DNA from: Siderastrea siderea
Taxonomy: Eukaryota; Cnidaria; Anthozoa; Scleractinia; Rhizangiidae
Assembly (NCBI GenBank): GCA_964030785.1
Contig: OZ034966.1
Coordinates: 707,501-771,500 of the forward strand
Reading direction: 5' to 3'
Length of the DNA stretch: 64,000 nt
Shown: in pieces, positions 24,511 to 37,234 of the stretch
How the letters are laid out: every line of letters starts with the position of its first letter
Numbering within the stretch: the stretch's first letter is position 1
The notes under the pieces: model-generated
What the model was told of the DNA's origin: nothing
Databases searched by the model: none
Seen by the model: the letters and a program-made list of their open reading frames with translations, nothing else
Made by a program: the position numbers and the translations under genes

Positions 24511-24941
24511 ACAACAACCAATGGCGAAGAATAACTCAATGTCAAAAACAATGGTGGGGACCCTCTATTAAACATTAAGGAACACTCAGGAAAACCATTT
24601 TCTCAGTTATTGTAAAACGTATAACAATAAACGTGATTTATTAATTTTGTGTTGTTTTCACTCCAAGGGTTACCCCCGTTCCCAAAATTGGACTTTGGAC
24701 TTGGAGCCCGCGTTTTCTCAGCGGTTTTAACCCACCTTGAACCCACGATCCTTTTTTCACATTGCTCAGCGGTTTCCCATTCAAAAACACGTGACTTCCG
24801 GTTGCATGAGCCCGCGATCCTTTTTTTTCTACTGGTCAGCGGTTTCCCCCTCTTAAAAACACGTGATTTCCGGTTCCGGTTATGACGTCATCCTTACATC
24901 AAAACGAGGCCAAGTTCCCTATCTGAGCGTCCTTTACTACT
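24511..24941 (-). repeat. Polinton right terminal inverted repeat (431 bp)
   Basis: Inverted copy of 2440-2870. The inner end coincides with the TATA box of the last penton-like gene (24503-24511). It carries the mirrored CRE motif TGACGTCA at 24883-24890 and the E-boxes. Confidence 0.95.
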
Positions 24942-24947
24942 TCTGTC
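24942..24947. repeat. Target site duplication, right copy (TCTGTC)
   Basis: TCTGTC directly follows the CT terminus of the Polinton and is the partner of 2434-2439. Confidence 0.95.
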
Positions 24948-25975
24948 GTTTTTCAGTCGTTTTTTCAGTTTTTTTACCCTTAGTTTGTAAGAAAAAGATA
25001 ATCCTTTGCTTTTTTGTGCTCTTTTTGATTATGTATGTTTCCTAGAACAAATTCATATATTTTTCGATGTCGTCATTGTCAACTGTTTGACTGCAGATTT
25101 GGGATCCAAGATGGCGGCCTCAAATTCAAAATGGCGGATTTGTGACGCGATTATGACGTTATGACACGTCATAATACCAATCTGTTAAGCTAATGACGTA
25201 CTAAATACGTGACAAGTTTCATCACAAGAGCGTTAATACTTTTCGAGATCTGTAGGGGGGCACTTTGTGCCCCTTCCCCCCCCCCCCAGCTCAGAAACTC
25301 AAAAAAAGCCCAGGCGAAATAGGGTTAAGGAAATGCCGAATAGTTCGTCCTGTCGGTGGCAAGTGATTTTGGCTTTTAGCATTCCTTAACTAGTTATGTG
25401 TTGGCACCAGGGATAACGTTGTAAGGGGACCTGAACCGTCACCTTAAATTGTAAGAGTCCTTCACGAATGTTAAGATTCTTACTACAAGCCTTGGTAAAC
25501 TGGCGTACTCTTTCGGCTTGCTTTCATTTCCGCTTTTTCTTTTGAAGTAAAGCCCTCTATGTTTAGTCCGATCAACATTCCTCAATTTCGCACCTCCTAA
25601 CATAAGGTTCAACTTTGCTACATCATCCTTCTCTTATCCTTTAAAAAACCATAACTGGGGTAGAAGAGATACAAATGGTTGCCAGCTTAACGTTCTTTCC
25701 TTCAATCAGCGATTGCGCTGGGACTGAGTGTAGCTCTTTTTTCTATATATAGCAACCAGAAATACTTTGCGTCACAGGGATGCAACAGGCTTTACTTTTA
25801 ATTGTGCGCGATCCTTGACATAAGTTTCAGTCGTTCACATTTTTATTTCTACGGCATTTTTATTTTTATTTCACGGCACATTACCAGCAAACACTTACTA
25901 GGTTATTTTTCCTTTGGTATTTTCCAGCGATACTGGATAAATACAATTATGCTATTTTTATTTGTTTTTCTTAAG
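24948..25975. other. HGSNAT intron, right of the Polinton
   Basis: No gene. A G-run followed by GGCACTTTGTGCC (25255-25275) matches, in inverted orientation, a G-run plus GGCACATTGTGCC at 2239-2266 on the other side of the Polinton. The element may therefore have landed inside an older repeat. Otherwise AT-rich. Confidence 0.5.
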
Positions 25976-28900
25976 AAAATTACAGGAAGAACAGAATCTA
26001 CTCAATCTCCTGAACAAAATTCAGAGGTAAAGTATGAATTACTTTCTATACTGTCCTTCTTTCAAGCACAGAGCCCAGTAACTAATCTTTAGTGTTTTCT
26101 GAAACCAGTTATCAATAGAAGCTCGGAAAATATAAGGAAAAAAAGATTGAAAAAAGAGTGGCCGAAATTTTGTAAAGTGGAATACAGGATTTATTGCCTC
26201 AAATTTGGGAATTTTTGGATGGTGGAGCTGGCGTGTATTAATGAATTTCAGGAATATTCGTTTTTTCTATTTGCATCGCTCTCTCGGGTCTCTCGGGTGT
26301 TACGAAGTTTGATCAGGGTAGTGGAAACTAGGCTTGTGTAATCAATGATTCACTTATAGTCATTTTCAGATTCCCATAATCGCGTTTCTGTAAGTTTCTT
26401 TATTCTAAAACGCCATCTTACTCGCCTGTTTCACTCTCTGTTGATTAGTATTTGTAATGACTACGCTTCCACACAACTGGAGGACTAAATTATTATGTGC
26501 AGGCGAACCCTCGAGGAGTAGCCTACATACAGGTAAAAAGCCTGCTCGGACTGTGCTTGAAGGTCGCTGTTATGGAGTGGTTGAACTATATTCTGTATCA
26601 AGTGCAACTTGGAATTTTTAAGTCCTCTCTATTTGAGGTATAATAACTTGTTTCGTCTACCCTTTGTTAGGTCAAGTTGTTTCTCCTGAGTGCAAATGTT
26701 TTGGTCATTTTGTTAGGTACACTTTGTTAAGTCAAGTACAATTGTTTTGGTGCTGTTGTCGGCGTTGCTGTTTTGTTTTAATGCACAGTTTCTCACTATG
26801 GCGTTTTTCTTCAGCCTGTACAGAAACCTTTGGTCAAGAGGCGGCTTAAGTCACTCGATACTTTTAGAGGGTGAGTAAAGTAATTTTTGACCAATGGTTA
26901 GAGATAGCTATTATATATTATTTATTCATTTAATTAATTAATTTTTTCTTGTGACAGAATTGCCATAACGCTGATGATCTTTGCTAACTATGGAGGCGGT
27001 GGATATTATTTTTTTGGGCACGCAGTGTGGAATGGTAAGTCGTATAAGTAACACTGCAAATCACGCTCATAACAAATTTCCTTGTTCTAAAATGGATACA
27101 GCACTGGTACGCGAGTCTGCAAACATAACATAGACGCTTAGAGCGCGTGGCACCTCACACGACATTCATGGCTATCGGTGTGATCACGTGAACAAATACC
27201 AGTGATAATATAGTTGGTTGCAAAGTATCATGGGTACACCTTTTAACCCTTCTTGGTTCCAAGTATTCACATACGCGTTACACAATTTATTAGGTTACGT
27301 ATTCTAAAGTTATTGTATTCTAATATGTCTTTGTCTCAGTCATAACCAAACCTATCTGGATCGCAAGAGGAAAATGCAATCTTAAGCTCTTTCGGTTTTG
27401 ATTAGATAAGATAGCGATGTTTCTGTTGTTTCTGCAGGGCTGCTGGTTGCTGATCTTGTCTTTCCATGGTATGTTTATTCCCTGGACTAACAGTTACCCA
27501 TCACAAAACAGTCATGGTGTTAGCAGTATTTGAAGGCACGGTCACAAATACTAAGTTGAAAAGCATGCACCCAAGGAAGCTAAAACAAGGCCAGTTAATG
27601 TTCCACAATGTAAAGCATTTTTTGATCTGCTGTGACCAGATCCCAGAACTAACATATTCCTGTTTGCACGATCCTGCTGCCGACTGCCTGGATTCATTGC
27701 CATTGTGACTGTAAAGCGCCTTTGAACGATGGTAACAAATTAAAAACAAACAAACAGACCAACAAACAAACAAACAAAAAGTTAAAATACCATGGTCTTG
27801 TCGCAATGAAGCTAAGTCGGTTTATCTTTGCTCATATTTCCCGTGCAAATAGTTTTACACTTTTCCAAAGTTTGAAAATAATAGTTAACTATAGATTAAA
27901 AGGGCTATTCAAAGAAATGAGAATAAACCACAAAGTACGAATGATGATTTAGACGCAAGAATACGTGCGAGGGATCAAGAACGACCAACTGAAAGTTTTT
28001 TTGCAACCCGCGACAACACATCTTTAATTGGCTATTTAAATCTTAGCAATCACGTACGACGTTAAGGTGTCATTTGATTCTTATTGACGATTCTAGTAGA
28101 TGACTTCCCAGAAGCTTTTTTTTTCAGACTGCTCAAAAGACCCTGCCGTAGTGACCATATAATAATGTTATCTTGTTGTCCTGTGGTTATGAATAATCGT
28201 CATATCCCCACCCAATTCACTCGTGAATAGACAAAACATCGCGGGGCGTGTTCTAATAACCGAACAATAAAGCCTCTACTGGTAACACGTTTACTAATAT
28301 TCATATTCGTAAACATCTAGATCTGTAGTATGAATTATCTGTTTTATTGCAACACCTGTCGATCTTAGGTTTATCTGGATCATGGGTGTTTCCATCACTT
28401 TATCATTCCGCTCCTTGAGGCGCCGAAAAACAAGCAAGTGGAAGATCGCTTACAAAATCGTCAAGCGAAGCATCATTCTGTTTGGATTGGGTCTGTTCAC
28501 CAGCAACTGTGAGTAGCACATGAAAATAAACTTGCAAGTCTTTTCCTAAGCAAACAGCTGTAGACATTTGAGAGGTCACGAGTAGGAACTGCCAGTGCAT
28601 AAAACATTACATGCAACTTAGCGACTTGAAATTGTCTTCTGTGTTCATCCCGATATTTTATCACTTCATCATACAGCCTCATCGGACTCCTTAGAGGGGG
28701 AATGGAGGGTACGAAAAATCGGCTAAGGAAGCGAGCGATGCGAAGCCTGGGGGGAAGGGGTGGGTAAGGAGTGGGATCGCACTTGGCTCGCTACTCTCGG
28801 CTGCCATAGACCACGTTTGAAAAGTAAAATAAAAATAAATGCCGACCATTAGTTTTTATCACCCGGAAAAATAATTTGTAAACAGAAACTAATCAACTGA

Positions 28901-31900
28901 GGTAAAAATGAGAACTGTGAAACTGTTTCTCCCAACCACCTGACCAGGTGTATACCTAATCCCTTCAAATACTGTATGACGTCTGACATGTAAGCTTTAT
29001 TTCTTCAGACGGTAACCTGAAATTCTACAGAATCCCAGGCGTACTTCAGAGATTTGGAGTTTGTTACATGGTTGTTGCCATGATGCAATTGCTCCTCAGT
29101 CCCTTGGATAATAAAGAGACAAAGGTACGCAATAACTGCTTACCGAAGTTCATAGCCACCTCCCCTCATATAACTGTGTCCATACACTTACAGTGTATTG
29201 CCACATGGTGAGATTACTAGTCTTTATATTTTACTAATGTTTAAATAAACACTTTGTTCTTTTTTAACAAAAACGCACGTTAAAGACATACTTTTTAAAA
29301 TTTAAAAGTATTTTAAAAGGCAAGGAAAATTAATTAGTCTGACATCCCTGTAAACCCGGTATAAATGGGTTTCTATAACAAACTGACAGCGAGGAATCTA
29401 TAACAAGGAATTCCTGTTATGTGCTAGAATACTGTCCGCTCTAATAAGCGGCAGCATGCATGAATCCCTGACGTTATGGCAGAGTTTATCTTTTTATTTC
29501 TTAGGGTCGATGGTGGCATGTGTTTCGTGACGTTTATGGTTTGTGGAAGCAGTGGATTTTTGTTCTTCTTATTCTCGCTGGATTCCTTGCTCTTACGTAT
29601 GGTGTAGATGTACCCGGATGTCCAAAGTAAGGAGATGAAAACCACATTGCCTTTGCCTTACTTAATTTGTTGCTTTTTTCTTAAGTTGCACGATTGTAAA
29701 ATACTACAAGAATTTATGACCATGTACATAAAGCCTTTTGTTTGTCAAAGTTGCTATTCGAGGGTAATTAATCAAAATGACCTTTATTTCCAAGAGATTT
29801 TCCAGCTGCAAAAGACGATTGTTGTTGTTGGCATTCTGGCATTCGGGTGCTCAATGCTTTTCTTTTCTTTTGTAGGCGGCAAAGTTTAGTTTAAAAATTA
29901 TACTCCCGACAGTGAAAGTAAAAGGGGAAAAATGTACCAGAGGTTGGTGCAAAGACTGTGCTAAAAAGGAGTTTGCCTTGACCAGCGGATGAGTAGCTTC
30001 CGGACCGCTGATCAAGCGCCGGATTTTGAACGAGATATTTAAAGGGGATATATGTCAGTTACTTCTTTTTAATATTAGGAGAATAATCAGGGAGGGACAA
30101 GCGCATATTAGGTTGGCAATGATAAACTTGACAATTTTCGGCTAAATTTTTAAAGATAACGACATGGTGAGTGTGACGGAACAAAACTGAAAGCCTAACA
30201 ATTCTAGACTTGTGGAGATGTAGATTTTCCTTTCCTCCATTGTCTTCATAATGAGTCAGTTGATCATAAAGAAATTATTGTTCTTGTTTAGAGGTTACAC
30301 TGGCCCTGGAGGAATCGGGGAAGGTTTTCCAGACGCCTACAACTGCACTGGGGGAATGGCGGGCTATATTGACAGAATAGCCTTAGGCAAACACATTTAT
30401 CGATGGCCCACCATTAAGGTAAAATGACGTTAAAAAATCGTCGTTGAATCACCGCATCGTCGTTAAGCTAGATTAAGCAAGCGCTGGTGAAAAAGAAGAA
30501 AAATAAGAGGTTAAACGTGAAGCTCACTAAAAAAACCTATTTTTGGCACAAATCTTTTGTTGTAATTTAAAACGAGTTTGATTGATATTGTTTTATTTTA
30601 AGGCCATACTATTTTTAATGACCCGTTCCCTTTATGTAACACACCTGAAGGGATTCATGGTAGCTATACGCAAAAAGACATGTTCTTGGCCATTTTCTCT
30701 TCTTGAAATGGATCAAATGAACTGTCTCAGGTGAGAAGACGCAGAAAAATCAGACTATTTGATCAGAAAAATGGACGCCTGAGTCATCATGAACTTCTTT
30801 TGTTGCATACAAATACCATGTTTCTCTGGGGGCGTGTTACACAGACCGGTAACCGGCCATTATTGCATTCTGAAGGTAAATACTGTTTCTGTATTTGGCG
30901 AATCTAAATCTCTCTTCGTATTTGCAGGATCTCTACAAGACTACCCTTCCATTCGACCCAGAGGGCATCCTCGGCTGCTTAACTTCAATCGTTCTGGTTT
31001 TCTTTGGAGTTCAGGTAACATTATTTAAAACAATACCAGTAGAAGAGTGTAAAAACTGTAACACCACCAAGAAGTGTTTCAAGAACCATACGACAAGGTC
31101 CTGCTGTTTGGCTGGCCGGCAACTGATAGAGTTTAAAACATTTACATAGACTGCGAGGGTCCCCTTATTCAGTCTGCTCAGAGATATTACAGCAAGAAAA
31201 ACATGTGAACGCCTGTGAAAGCCGGTTGATGTGTGGAAACGAAATGCGCGTGTGCTAAGCCCAACACGCATGTGTCAAGTTTACAAATAGAAGGAGGGAC
31301 TTCTCGTACGGGGCCAAAAAACCATAATTATTTACTTATGGAAGCAGCTGCTTTTCAGAACCAAATTCTAAGCACGCTACCGATCATCTTCTGATAGACA
31401 GGTTTCTCATTTTTTTCAATCCACTTTGTGTAACGTTACTTCGTTTTAACGAGTTTTCTCGCTAACATTCCGTCCTATGTTTCATCTCGTAGACTGGCCA
31501 TATTTTAACGATCCATTCAAAGCATAAACCAAGACTGATCAGATGGCTCATCTGGGCTGTTCTCTTGGTAAGTAATTCAATCATTTAAAAAAAAGCTTGT
31601 GTCCTTTTGTTAATAAATGGATGGAAGACAGACGGCTGGGCGGATGGATGGACCGATGAATGAGCAAGATGAATGAATCGATTTGTCATTCAATCAATTA
31701 ATCAATCGGTGAGTGGATCGATCGATCAATCAATCAATCAATCAACCAATCATCGGTCAATCATCAATCGATGGAGGAAGGAAGGACGAACAAAGGATAG
31801 AAGATGGTAACTTAATCAGTGGCTGAGGTTTTAGCTTTCTATGAAAAGTAACCTAGGGTACTGTCAGCAAAGCTCTTAGCTGTCACACTGTATATCACTG

Positions 31901-33816
31901 ACAAAACTTAAGAAATAAAAGACAATAGTCTCAATTCAGTGCTTCTTATCTTTCAATTTTCTAGGGCGCCATTACACTTGGTTTGTGCCGAGTTTCCGAG
32001 AATGAGGGCATCATTCCGATAAACAAAAACCTTTGGTAAGACGTGGATGTGTTCTTTTTATGTAATACAACCTCTGACCAGAATAATGATGATCGAAGTT
32101 CAGTAGTTCACCAATAACTACCATCATGTTACATAATTAAGGCGGCGCGTAATCTGGTGAAGACATCGACTACAAACGACCCTTTAAGTCACTTTATGTT
32201 ATCCTGGAGGGCCGCTTATTCATCAGGAAGAAGAACAGTGAGAATTTTCATTTCCAAAGTCAATCTCAACAGTTTTCTTCGGTCAGAACGCCGCAGTCCA
32301 CACCCTTCAAGTCACTGCCTCCCACCAGAATAGACGATAACCACCGTGAAGTTCTTGTTTAGGATACTCATTTTGTTACTGCTGAGCAGTCATAAAACTG
32401 TTAAGAAACCAATAAGGACGTGTTAAGTAAAATGGCGACTTGGATTAAATAAAAACAAATGAAATTGCGCTCTCAAGTCCAATACTCCCAACAGGAGTCG
32501 AACCCTTGATCCAGGACTCAGCTCGGTGGTTAGAAGAGCCAACCGGCACTGGCAGGTCATGGAATTGACATCCCGTTGGAAGGACTAAGATTTTTTTCTG
32601 AGTTGTTTGACTTGAGAGCGCAATGTCATTTGTTTTCAATAAGACGTATACGTCGGTTCGTGAGTTAAACTGTGCCACTGTTTGTTGAACGTTTCCTTTT
32701 CAGTCATGAGGCACCTGTTCGCGATTGGCCGGCCTCATCAAGCTGAGACGATGAGGCGGGTGAGGAGGCTTACTTCTGTCTGACAAGGGTCTTGTTCTTT
32801 TAAGTTGCGCATTCTAGTCCGACGTTTGGGTGTAAATCGAAAATCGCATTTGAAGAGGCCAGGGTCACCACGGTCCATTCGTGCACCATGTTGAACCTTC
32901 GATTCTTACGGTTTTTGTCTTTTTCTGTTAATTTCATTTTCATCTTTTTATCCTCAGGTCAGTGTCGTTTATCTTGGCCACTGGTGGAACCTCGTTTTTC
33001 CTGTTTGCTGTTTGTTACCTTCTGACAGATGTCCTTGATTGGTGGAACGGTGCACCATTCTTTTATCCAGGTATCGTAGTAAAAGCCTTTCGAAGTGGTG
33101 GACTGTGGTTTGCGGCTGCAGGAACTTTTCAAACCAGAATTATATCGAATTAGAGGGCAGGAGTCTTCCTCTTCCCTCCTACGTAATTCCAAGTGCATTA
33201 AAGCAGACTACAGTACGAGCAAACCTTGGAGAGTACCCCGTTCGATGCCTGTAACAGGAGTTGACGACGTCAAAATGTGGATAGTAATGGGGTAATTACG
33301 CTAAGAAGCTGTCGCGTTAAGCCTTTGTTTTGTTTTGTTGAAAAAAAAAAGGATTTCACAAAACCACCAAAATTAAGACCATCAGTTTCCGACAGGAAAG
33401 GTAAAATTTTTATCGGCAAAAAACAGGGAAGCCTTTTGTTAAAACTTGTCTGTAAAAATTAGGTTGTGATAGAAATACGCCGTAACAAATTTTTTCCGAA
33501 GTACTGGTATTAGGACAAGTCGCAGACTTTGTTTAGAAACTAAGGAAACGATCTGATTCCGATTCTATTTCGATTTAGGTTAAATAGGTATAATTATAAT
33601 TAACATTTAAACGGCTCACGATTGTTTTTCACAGGTATGAACTCCGTTCTTGTGTATGTGGGCCACGGTATTCTGTGGAGACACTTTCCATTCAGCTGGG
33701 AGATGGATGAATATGGAGGCCATGGAGAGAAACTTGCTATGAGCTTGACAGGAACCGCTCTTTGGTGTCTCATTGCGTATTACCTTTTCACTAAAAATGT
33801 CTTCCTTAAAGTTTAG
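25976..33816 (+). CDS. HGSNAT: HGSNAT-like heparan-alpha-glucosaminide N-acetyltransferase, 3' exons
   Basis: Thirteen exons: 25976-26026, 26824-26870, 26958-27034, 27438-27468, 28369-28508, 29009-29124, 29505-29626, 30292-30418, 30928-31014, 31493-31567, 31965-32035, 32958-33070, and 33635-33816 with the stop. All junctions are GT-AG and in phase. Recognisable HGSNAT blocks include [78 protein letters not shown] and [12 protein letters not shown]. The His of GHAVWNG lies where the family's active-site His sits. Alternating hydrophobic exons fit a multi-pass lysosomal membrane protein. For the exon at 25976 a second AG at 25985 would break the frame, so the first was chosen. With the 5' exons about 498 residues are encoded in the window. 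Confidence 0.93.
27500..27780 (+). repeat. Retroelement 3'-end-like repeat with (AAAC)n tail
   Basis: A repeat-like stretch ends in AAAC units (27742-27778), in the intron after 27468. The 80-codon ORF here is not a gene. Family uncertain. Confidence 0.35.
31618..31790. repeat. Degenerate (GATG)n/(AATC)n simple repeat
   Basis: GGATGGATG-type units followed by ATCAATCAATC-type units in the intron after 31567. Confidence 0.7.
32452..32637. repeat. Palindromic repeat with tRNA-like core
   Basis: The end sequence AAAACAAATGAAATTGCGCT recurs inverted at the other end with few changes. The core has a B-box match on the minus strand (GGTTCGACTCC). A SINE or MITE in the intron 32036-32957. Confidence 0.5.
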
Positions 33817-34096
33817 GCTATTGAGAGAAGGCGACTATGAACCTCACAGGGACCGCTCTTTGATCAATAATACGGTTCTTCTGAAATTCAAACTTGCGAT
33901 TTATGATGCCGTAGATTAATTTACTTAGCGAAGTCCTAAGGAACCAAAGATTTGCTTGTCTAGCGGATGTAGAACCTTACGTTTTTTGCTGGTAACCATC
34001 GCTTTACGATCAGTTTCGTTGCATTGTTTATTTTTATTCTTTCTGGTAATCACTGCTAACTGAAAGGTAGATGACATTTCGAACTACTAACAGCTA

Positions 34097-34395
34097 AAAA
34101 GGGGGCGCGGTGGTGTAGTGGTTAGCCTGTTGGACTTCAGATCTGAAGGTCGGTGTTTCCTGCTATTGTGTTGTGTTCTTACACAAGAAACTTTGCCCCG
34201 CATTGTCTCTCTAGACCCAGGTGTATAAAATGGGCACCGGCGACATACTGCTGAGGGTAACCCTACGATTGACTAGCATCCCATGCAGGGCGGAGTGGCA
34301 ATAGTCTCAGTTGGAATGCTTTATGCTACAGAAACCGGGATAAGCTTCGGCTGTGTGGGCTTCCTTGGCTCGGGTGCGTCTTTACCCTACCAACA
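34097..34395 (+). repeat. tRNA-derived SINE
   Basis: The tRNA-like head (GGTGTAGTGGTTAGCCTG, with A box) is followed by a body containing CAGAAACCGGGATAAGCTTC, a type common in invertebrate SINEs. A 72-codon ORF inside is not a gene. Confidence 0.65.
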
Positions 34396-34748
34396 AGTAA
34401 AAAGAAAAACAAAACGAGGGGTAAAATTAGGCTTAAGGTATATGTCATACTTTATAGAGATAGTGATTGTTTATACCCTAGATCAGAACAATTGTCCCTG
34501 AACTGTCGGTGGCAGTAGCTTATTTGCACTTCTCGCAAAACATATGGTCCTTGCTGTAGACGTCTTTTGTAGTACATCGCCTCGATGGTTAACATTATGA
34601 CATAGCTTTATGTTTAGACTGCGTTTACGCTTTTGTCCGTGAAAACAGGTTGCTTACGAACTTGACAGGAACACCTCTTTAGTTCGTCATATCTTAGCTT
34701 ATGACTGAAAACGACATCACGTACGCATTACTGTTACACAGGTGCGCG

Positions 34749-34949
34749 TTTCTAGAAAGTGCCGAAACTTTTTCGGCCCCGAAAAGCCATTTGTAAAAAT
34801 ATGAACCACTTATGCTTCAAATATGTTATTTTAACATGTCTTTAAAATCAGAAATGCCTAATTTATAGCGAAGTTTCTTTATTTACAAGAAACAGTGTGA
34901 ATTACCGTGCTTAAAATCGGCCCGAAAAGTTTCGGGGCTTTCGAGAAAT
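34749..34949. repeat. MITE-like repeat with ~28-bp imperfect inverted ends
   Basis: Left end TTTCTAGAAAGTGCCGAAAC, right end GTTTCGGGGCTTTCGAGAAA, with an AT-rich interior and no ORF. Similar CCGAAA-rich sequence recurs near 60330-60430. Confidence 0.45.
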
Positions 34950-36127
34950 GGACGCAGGGCGGAAGCAAAGCGACGCTAGAGGTGAACGTGCAACTGTAAC
35001 AAGTTCATGACAAATTCAGTCAAAAAAAAAAACTTTAGAGTAATCGATAACCTTCATTCATGGCAGAATTTGCTCGCTCATAAAAGAGATTGTTGCAACT
35101 TATTTTTAGATCAGTAGGACAAGCAGAAAAGGTACAGGCAAATGAAATGCTTTCTTGAGCTAAATTTGGTCATGCATGTAGAGGTTCGATTATTAGACGT
35201 TGCAACACGAACATCATATTAAAATAGTTAGCCGCTAGGTTACAAAAAATAAAGTTTATTTCTGTGATTGAAAAAACTAGATTCTTCATTGTGTGATATC
35301 AATTGTTGAGTGCCTAAATTTTCGCCAACAGTGTGCTCAATAAGATTATGAAGCGCGCGTACATGTGATGAATTTTGATCGCGCGAATTTGCTAGCATAC
35401 AACAGTTAATTGTAAGCAAAAATCGTAAATCGGCCCTTTGTGGCACTGGCCTTCCCAGTCAAATTCTTTTATTGTAGACTGTGTAGCTAATAAAACAATT
35501 TTCTGACGCGTTTGGAAAACTCGTTTGTTGTGCAAAGTGCACTAGAAGGGATGATATAGGAAGAGGGACATCAAATATTCTACGGAATGGGCGCGACCTG
35601 CCCAAGCGAGCCCCGAGCTCAGACGTCCCTCGCTGACACCACCCGGCGAGAGCATTGGCAAGCAATTTATCCTGTGACTGTGTCACGACATAGCCCCAAT
35701 ATTAGTTAAAGAAGACATGCTTAGACTCTGGCTCTGCCGGCGCAGGCAGGGACTAGTCGTGGAGGACGATTATTTGATTTTCCTGTTTCCCCTTTTCACC
35801 CTGAGTCACACAAGCTTGAATTACGGACAATTTATGTTAATTGGCAATACACCCGAAGAAAATTCGATTTCTTTCTCTGTACACTTTCTTAGGCTTTTAG
35901 TGAAAGGTGGGCGGATTACATCGTCCAAAATCCCATTGTCTCACTAGAATCGAAGTTTTCTGAAAGGGCTTACGCACAAACAGACGGTAAACACCAAGTG
36001 TTAGCTTACAAGGTGCACTCTCAAAGATTCATTGGTTAATAGCGCAGCTCCTTTGCGACCAAAAGCCGCAGAGCGGGGCACCATGGGTAAGCAAATCTGC
36101 GAGAAATTTTGGTTGTGACATCAGCGT

Positions 36128-36156
36128 ACGCCCGCCCGTCCGTCCGTCCGTCCGTA
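36128..36156. repeat. (CCGT)n microsatellite
   Basis: CCGTCCGTCCGTCCGT within a repeat-like block 36036-36400 whose ORFs on both strands look non-genic. Confidence 0.6.
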
Positions 36157-36674
36157 CAGAATCTGGGGGAGGGAAAAGGGAGTCCCAAAGCAACCCGACT
36201 GGGCGTGGAGAATGCCTCTTTTCTTGACGGGAAATCGCTCGGTGCTTTTGGGCAGGCGGCGTTTTTCTTGGCAGGAAATCGCATGACCACCTCCGCTTTT
36301 GAAAAAGAGGTTTCTTTCTATTGTTCGACAGTGGTCAAGTTTCAACTTGAGAACAAATATCTAATTTCTATAAATGAAGCAATACTCAGTTTTCTTTTTG
36401 GTGGAAGGTGAAAAGTTCAAGTTACGAAATTTGCCTTCGAGGACTTCATCTTTGTTGTGGTCTGCTGCGAACTCGGTCGGCACATCGCTTGAGGTTGTAG
36501 CATTTGGCAGCGGTCCCGACCCCAAATGTAGCAGAGCTAGTGTATTCTGTTTTTTTTTTCTGTCCACAACCATGGTTTTTGTGGCGGTCCGAACACATTT
36601 TCCCAGGAAAAACGCGTGTTGATGTTGATCGAGCTGCAATCGATAAACAACTGGATAAGTATTAAAATTAGCAC

Positions 36675-36745
36675 TAATTGGCCGAGTGGACGTCGCCCTT
36701 TCCTCCGGAGACAGTGGTCCGGGGTTCGATTCCCAGACAGGGGAA
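36675..36745 (+). repeat. tRNA-like SINE head
   Basis: TGGCCGAGTGGAC and GGTTCGATTCCC are spaced like A and B boxes of a serine/leucine-type tRNA; the stems do not fold well. A SINE fragment is the likely source. Confidence 0.45.
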
Positions 36746-36878
36746 AAGTTTGGTTAATTGTTTGTTTGTGTATTTTTTTAACTACTTCAGTGAGAGTATT
36801 TTCAGAAATTAATAAGTACCAGAGGAAAAAAAATGAGGAGCTCTGTTTTTAGGCTTGGCTAAATGTACATAGTAGGTC

Positions 36879-37034
36879 ATTTCCGAGTTGTCTTGTCCCT
36901 CTTTTTTAAAGCGAGGCTTGGTGCACAACTTTTCATCCGAAAATGAGTTTTCATTCACACGTAGATTTTTCATATGAAAGGTTGTGCACCAAGCCTCGCC
37001 TTAAAAAAGGTGGACAAGACAACTCGTAAATGGC
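36879..37034. repeat. Palindromic MITE (hairpin)
   Basis: Arms of ~50 bp pair closely: GAGTTGTCTTGTCC and GGCTTGGTGCACAACTTTT on the left have inverted copies ending at 37034. Short loop and no ORF. Confidence 0.65.
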
Positions 37035-37234
37035 TTATTGACACGCGCACGCATCGGAATTGAAGGGAGTCAACATTACATTTACTTTATTGCCACTAGG
37101 CACGGTAAACATTAAAGTTACGTGACACTGAATGCCTTACTTACACTATATTAACTTATACGGTATAATATGATATAGGTAGCTTTAAGCTTGTCTGTGG
37201 GTAAAACGTTGTTTACCATAAAATGTATTTATAA

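Larger units (their letters stand above)
2440..24941. mobile_element. Polinton/Maverick, near-complete, inserted in HGSNAT intron
   Basis: A 22,502-bp element beginning AGTAGTAAAGG and ending CCTTTACTACT. It is flanked on both sides by the 6-bp duplication TCTGTC (2434-2439 and 24942-24947). AG/CT ends, a 6-bp duplication and TIRs of several hundred bp are the established Polinton signature. Internal genes include POLB, retroviral-type integrase, packaging ATPase, adenain-like protease, major capsid protein and penton. TIRs are about 99% identical, so insertion was recent, although POLB has a frameshift. Most genes run leftward, antisense to HGSNAT. Without the element and one target copy the host intron would be about 1.3 kb. 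Confidence 0.97.
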
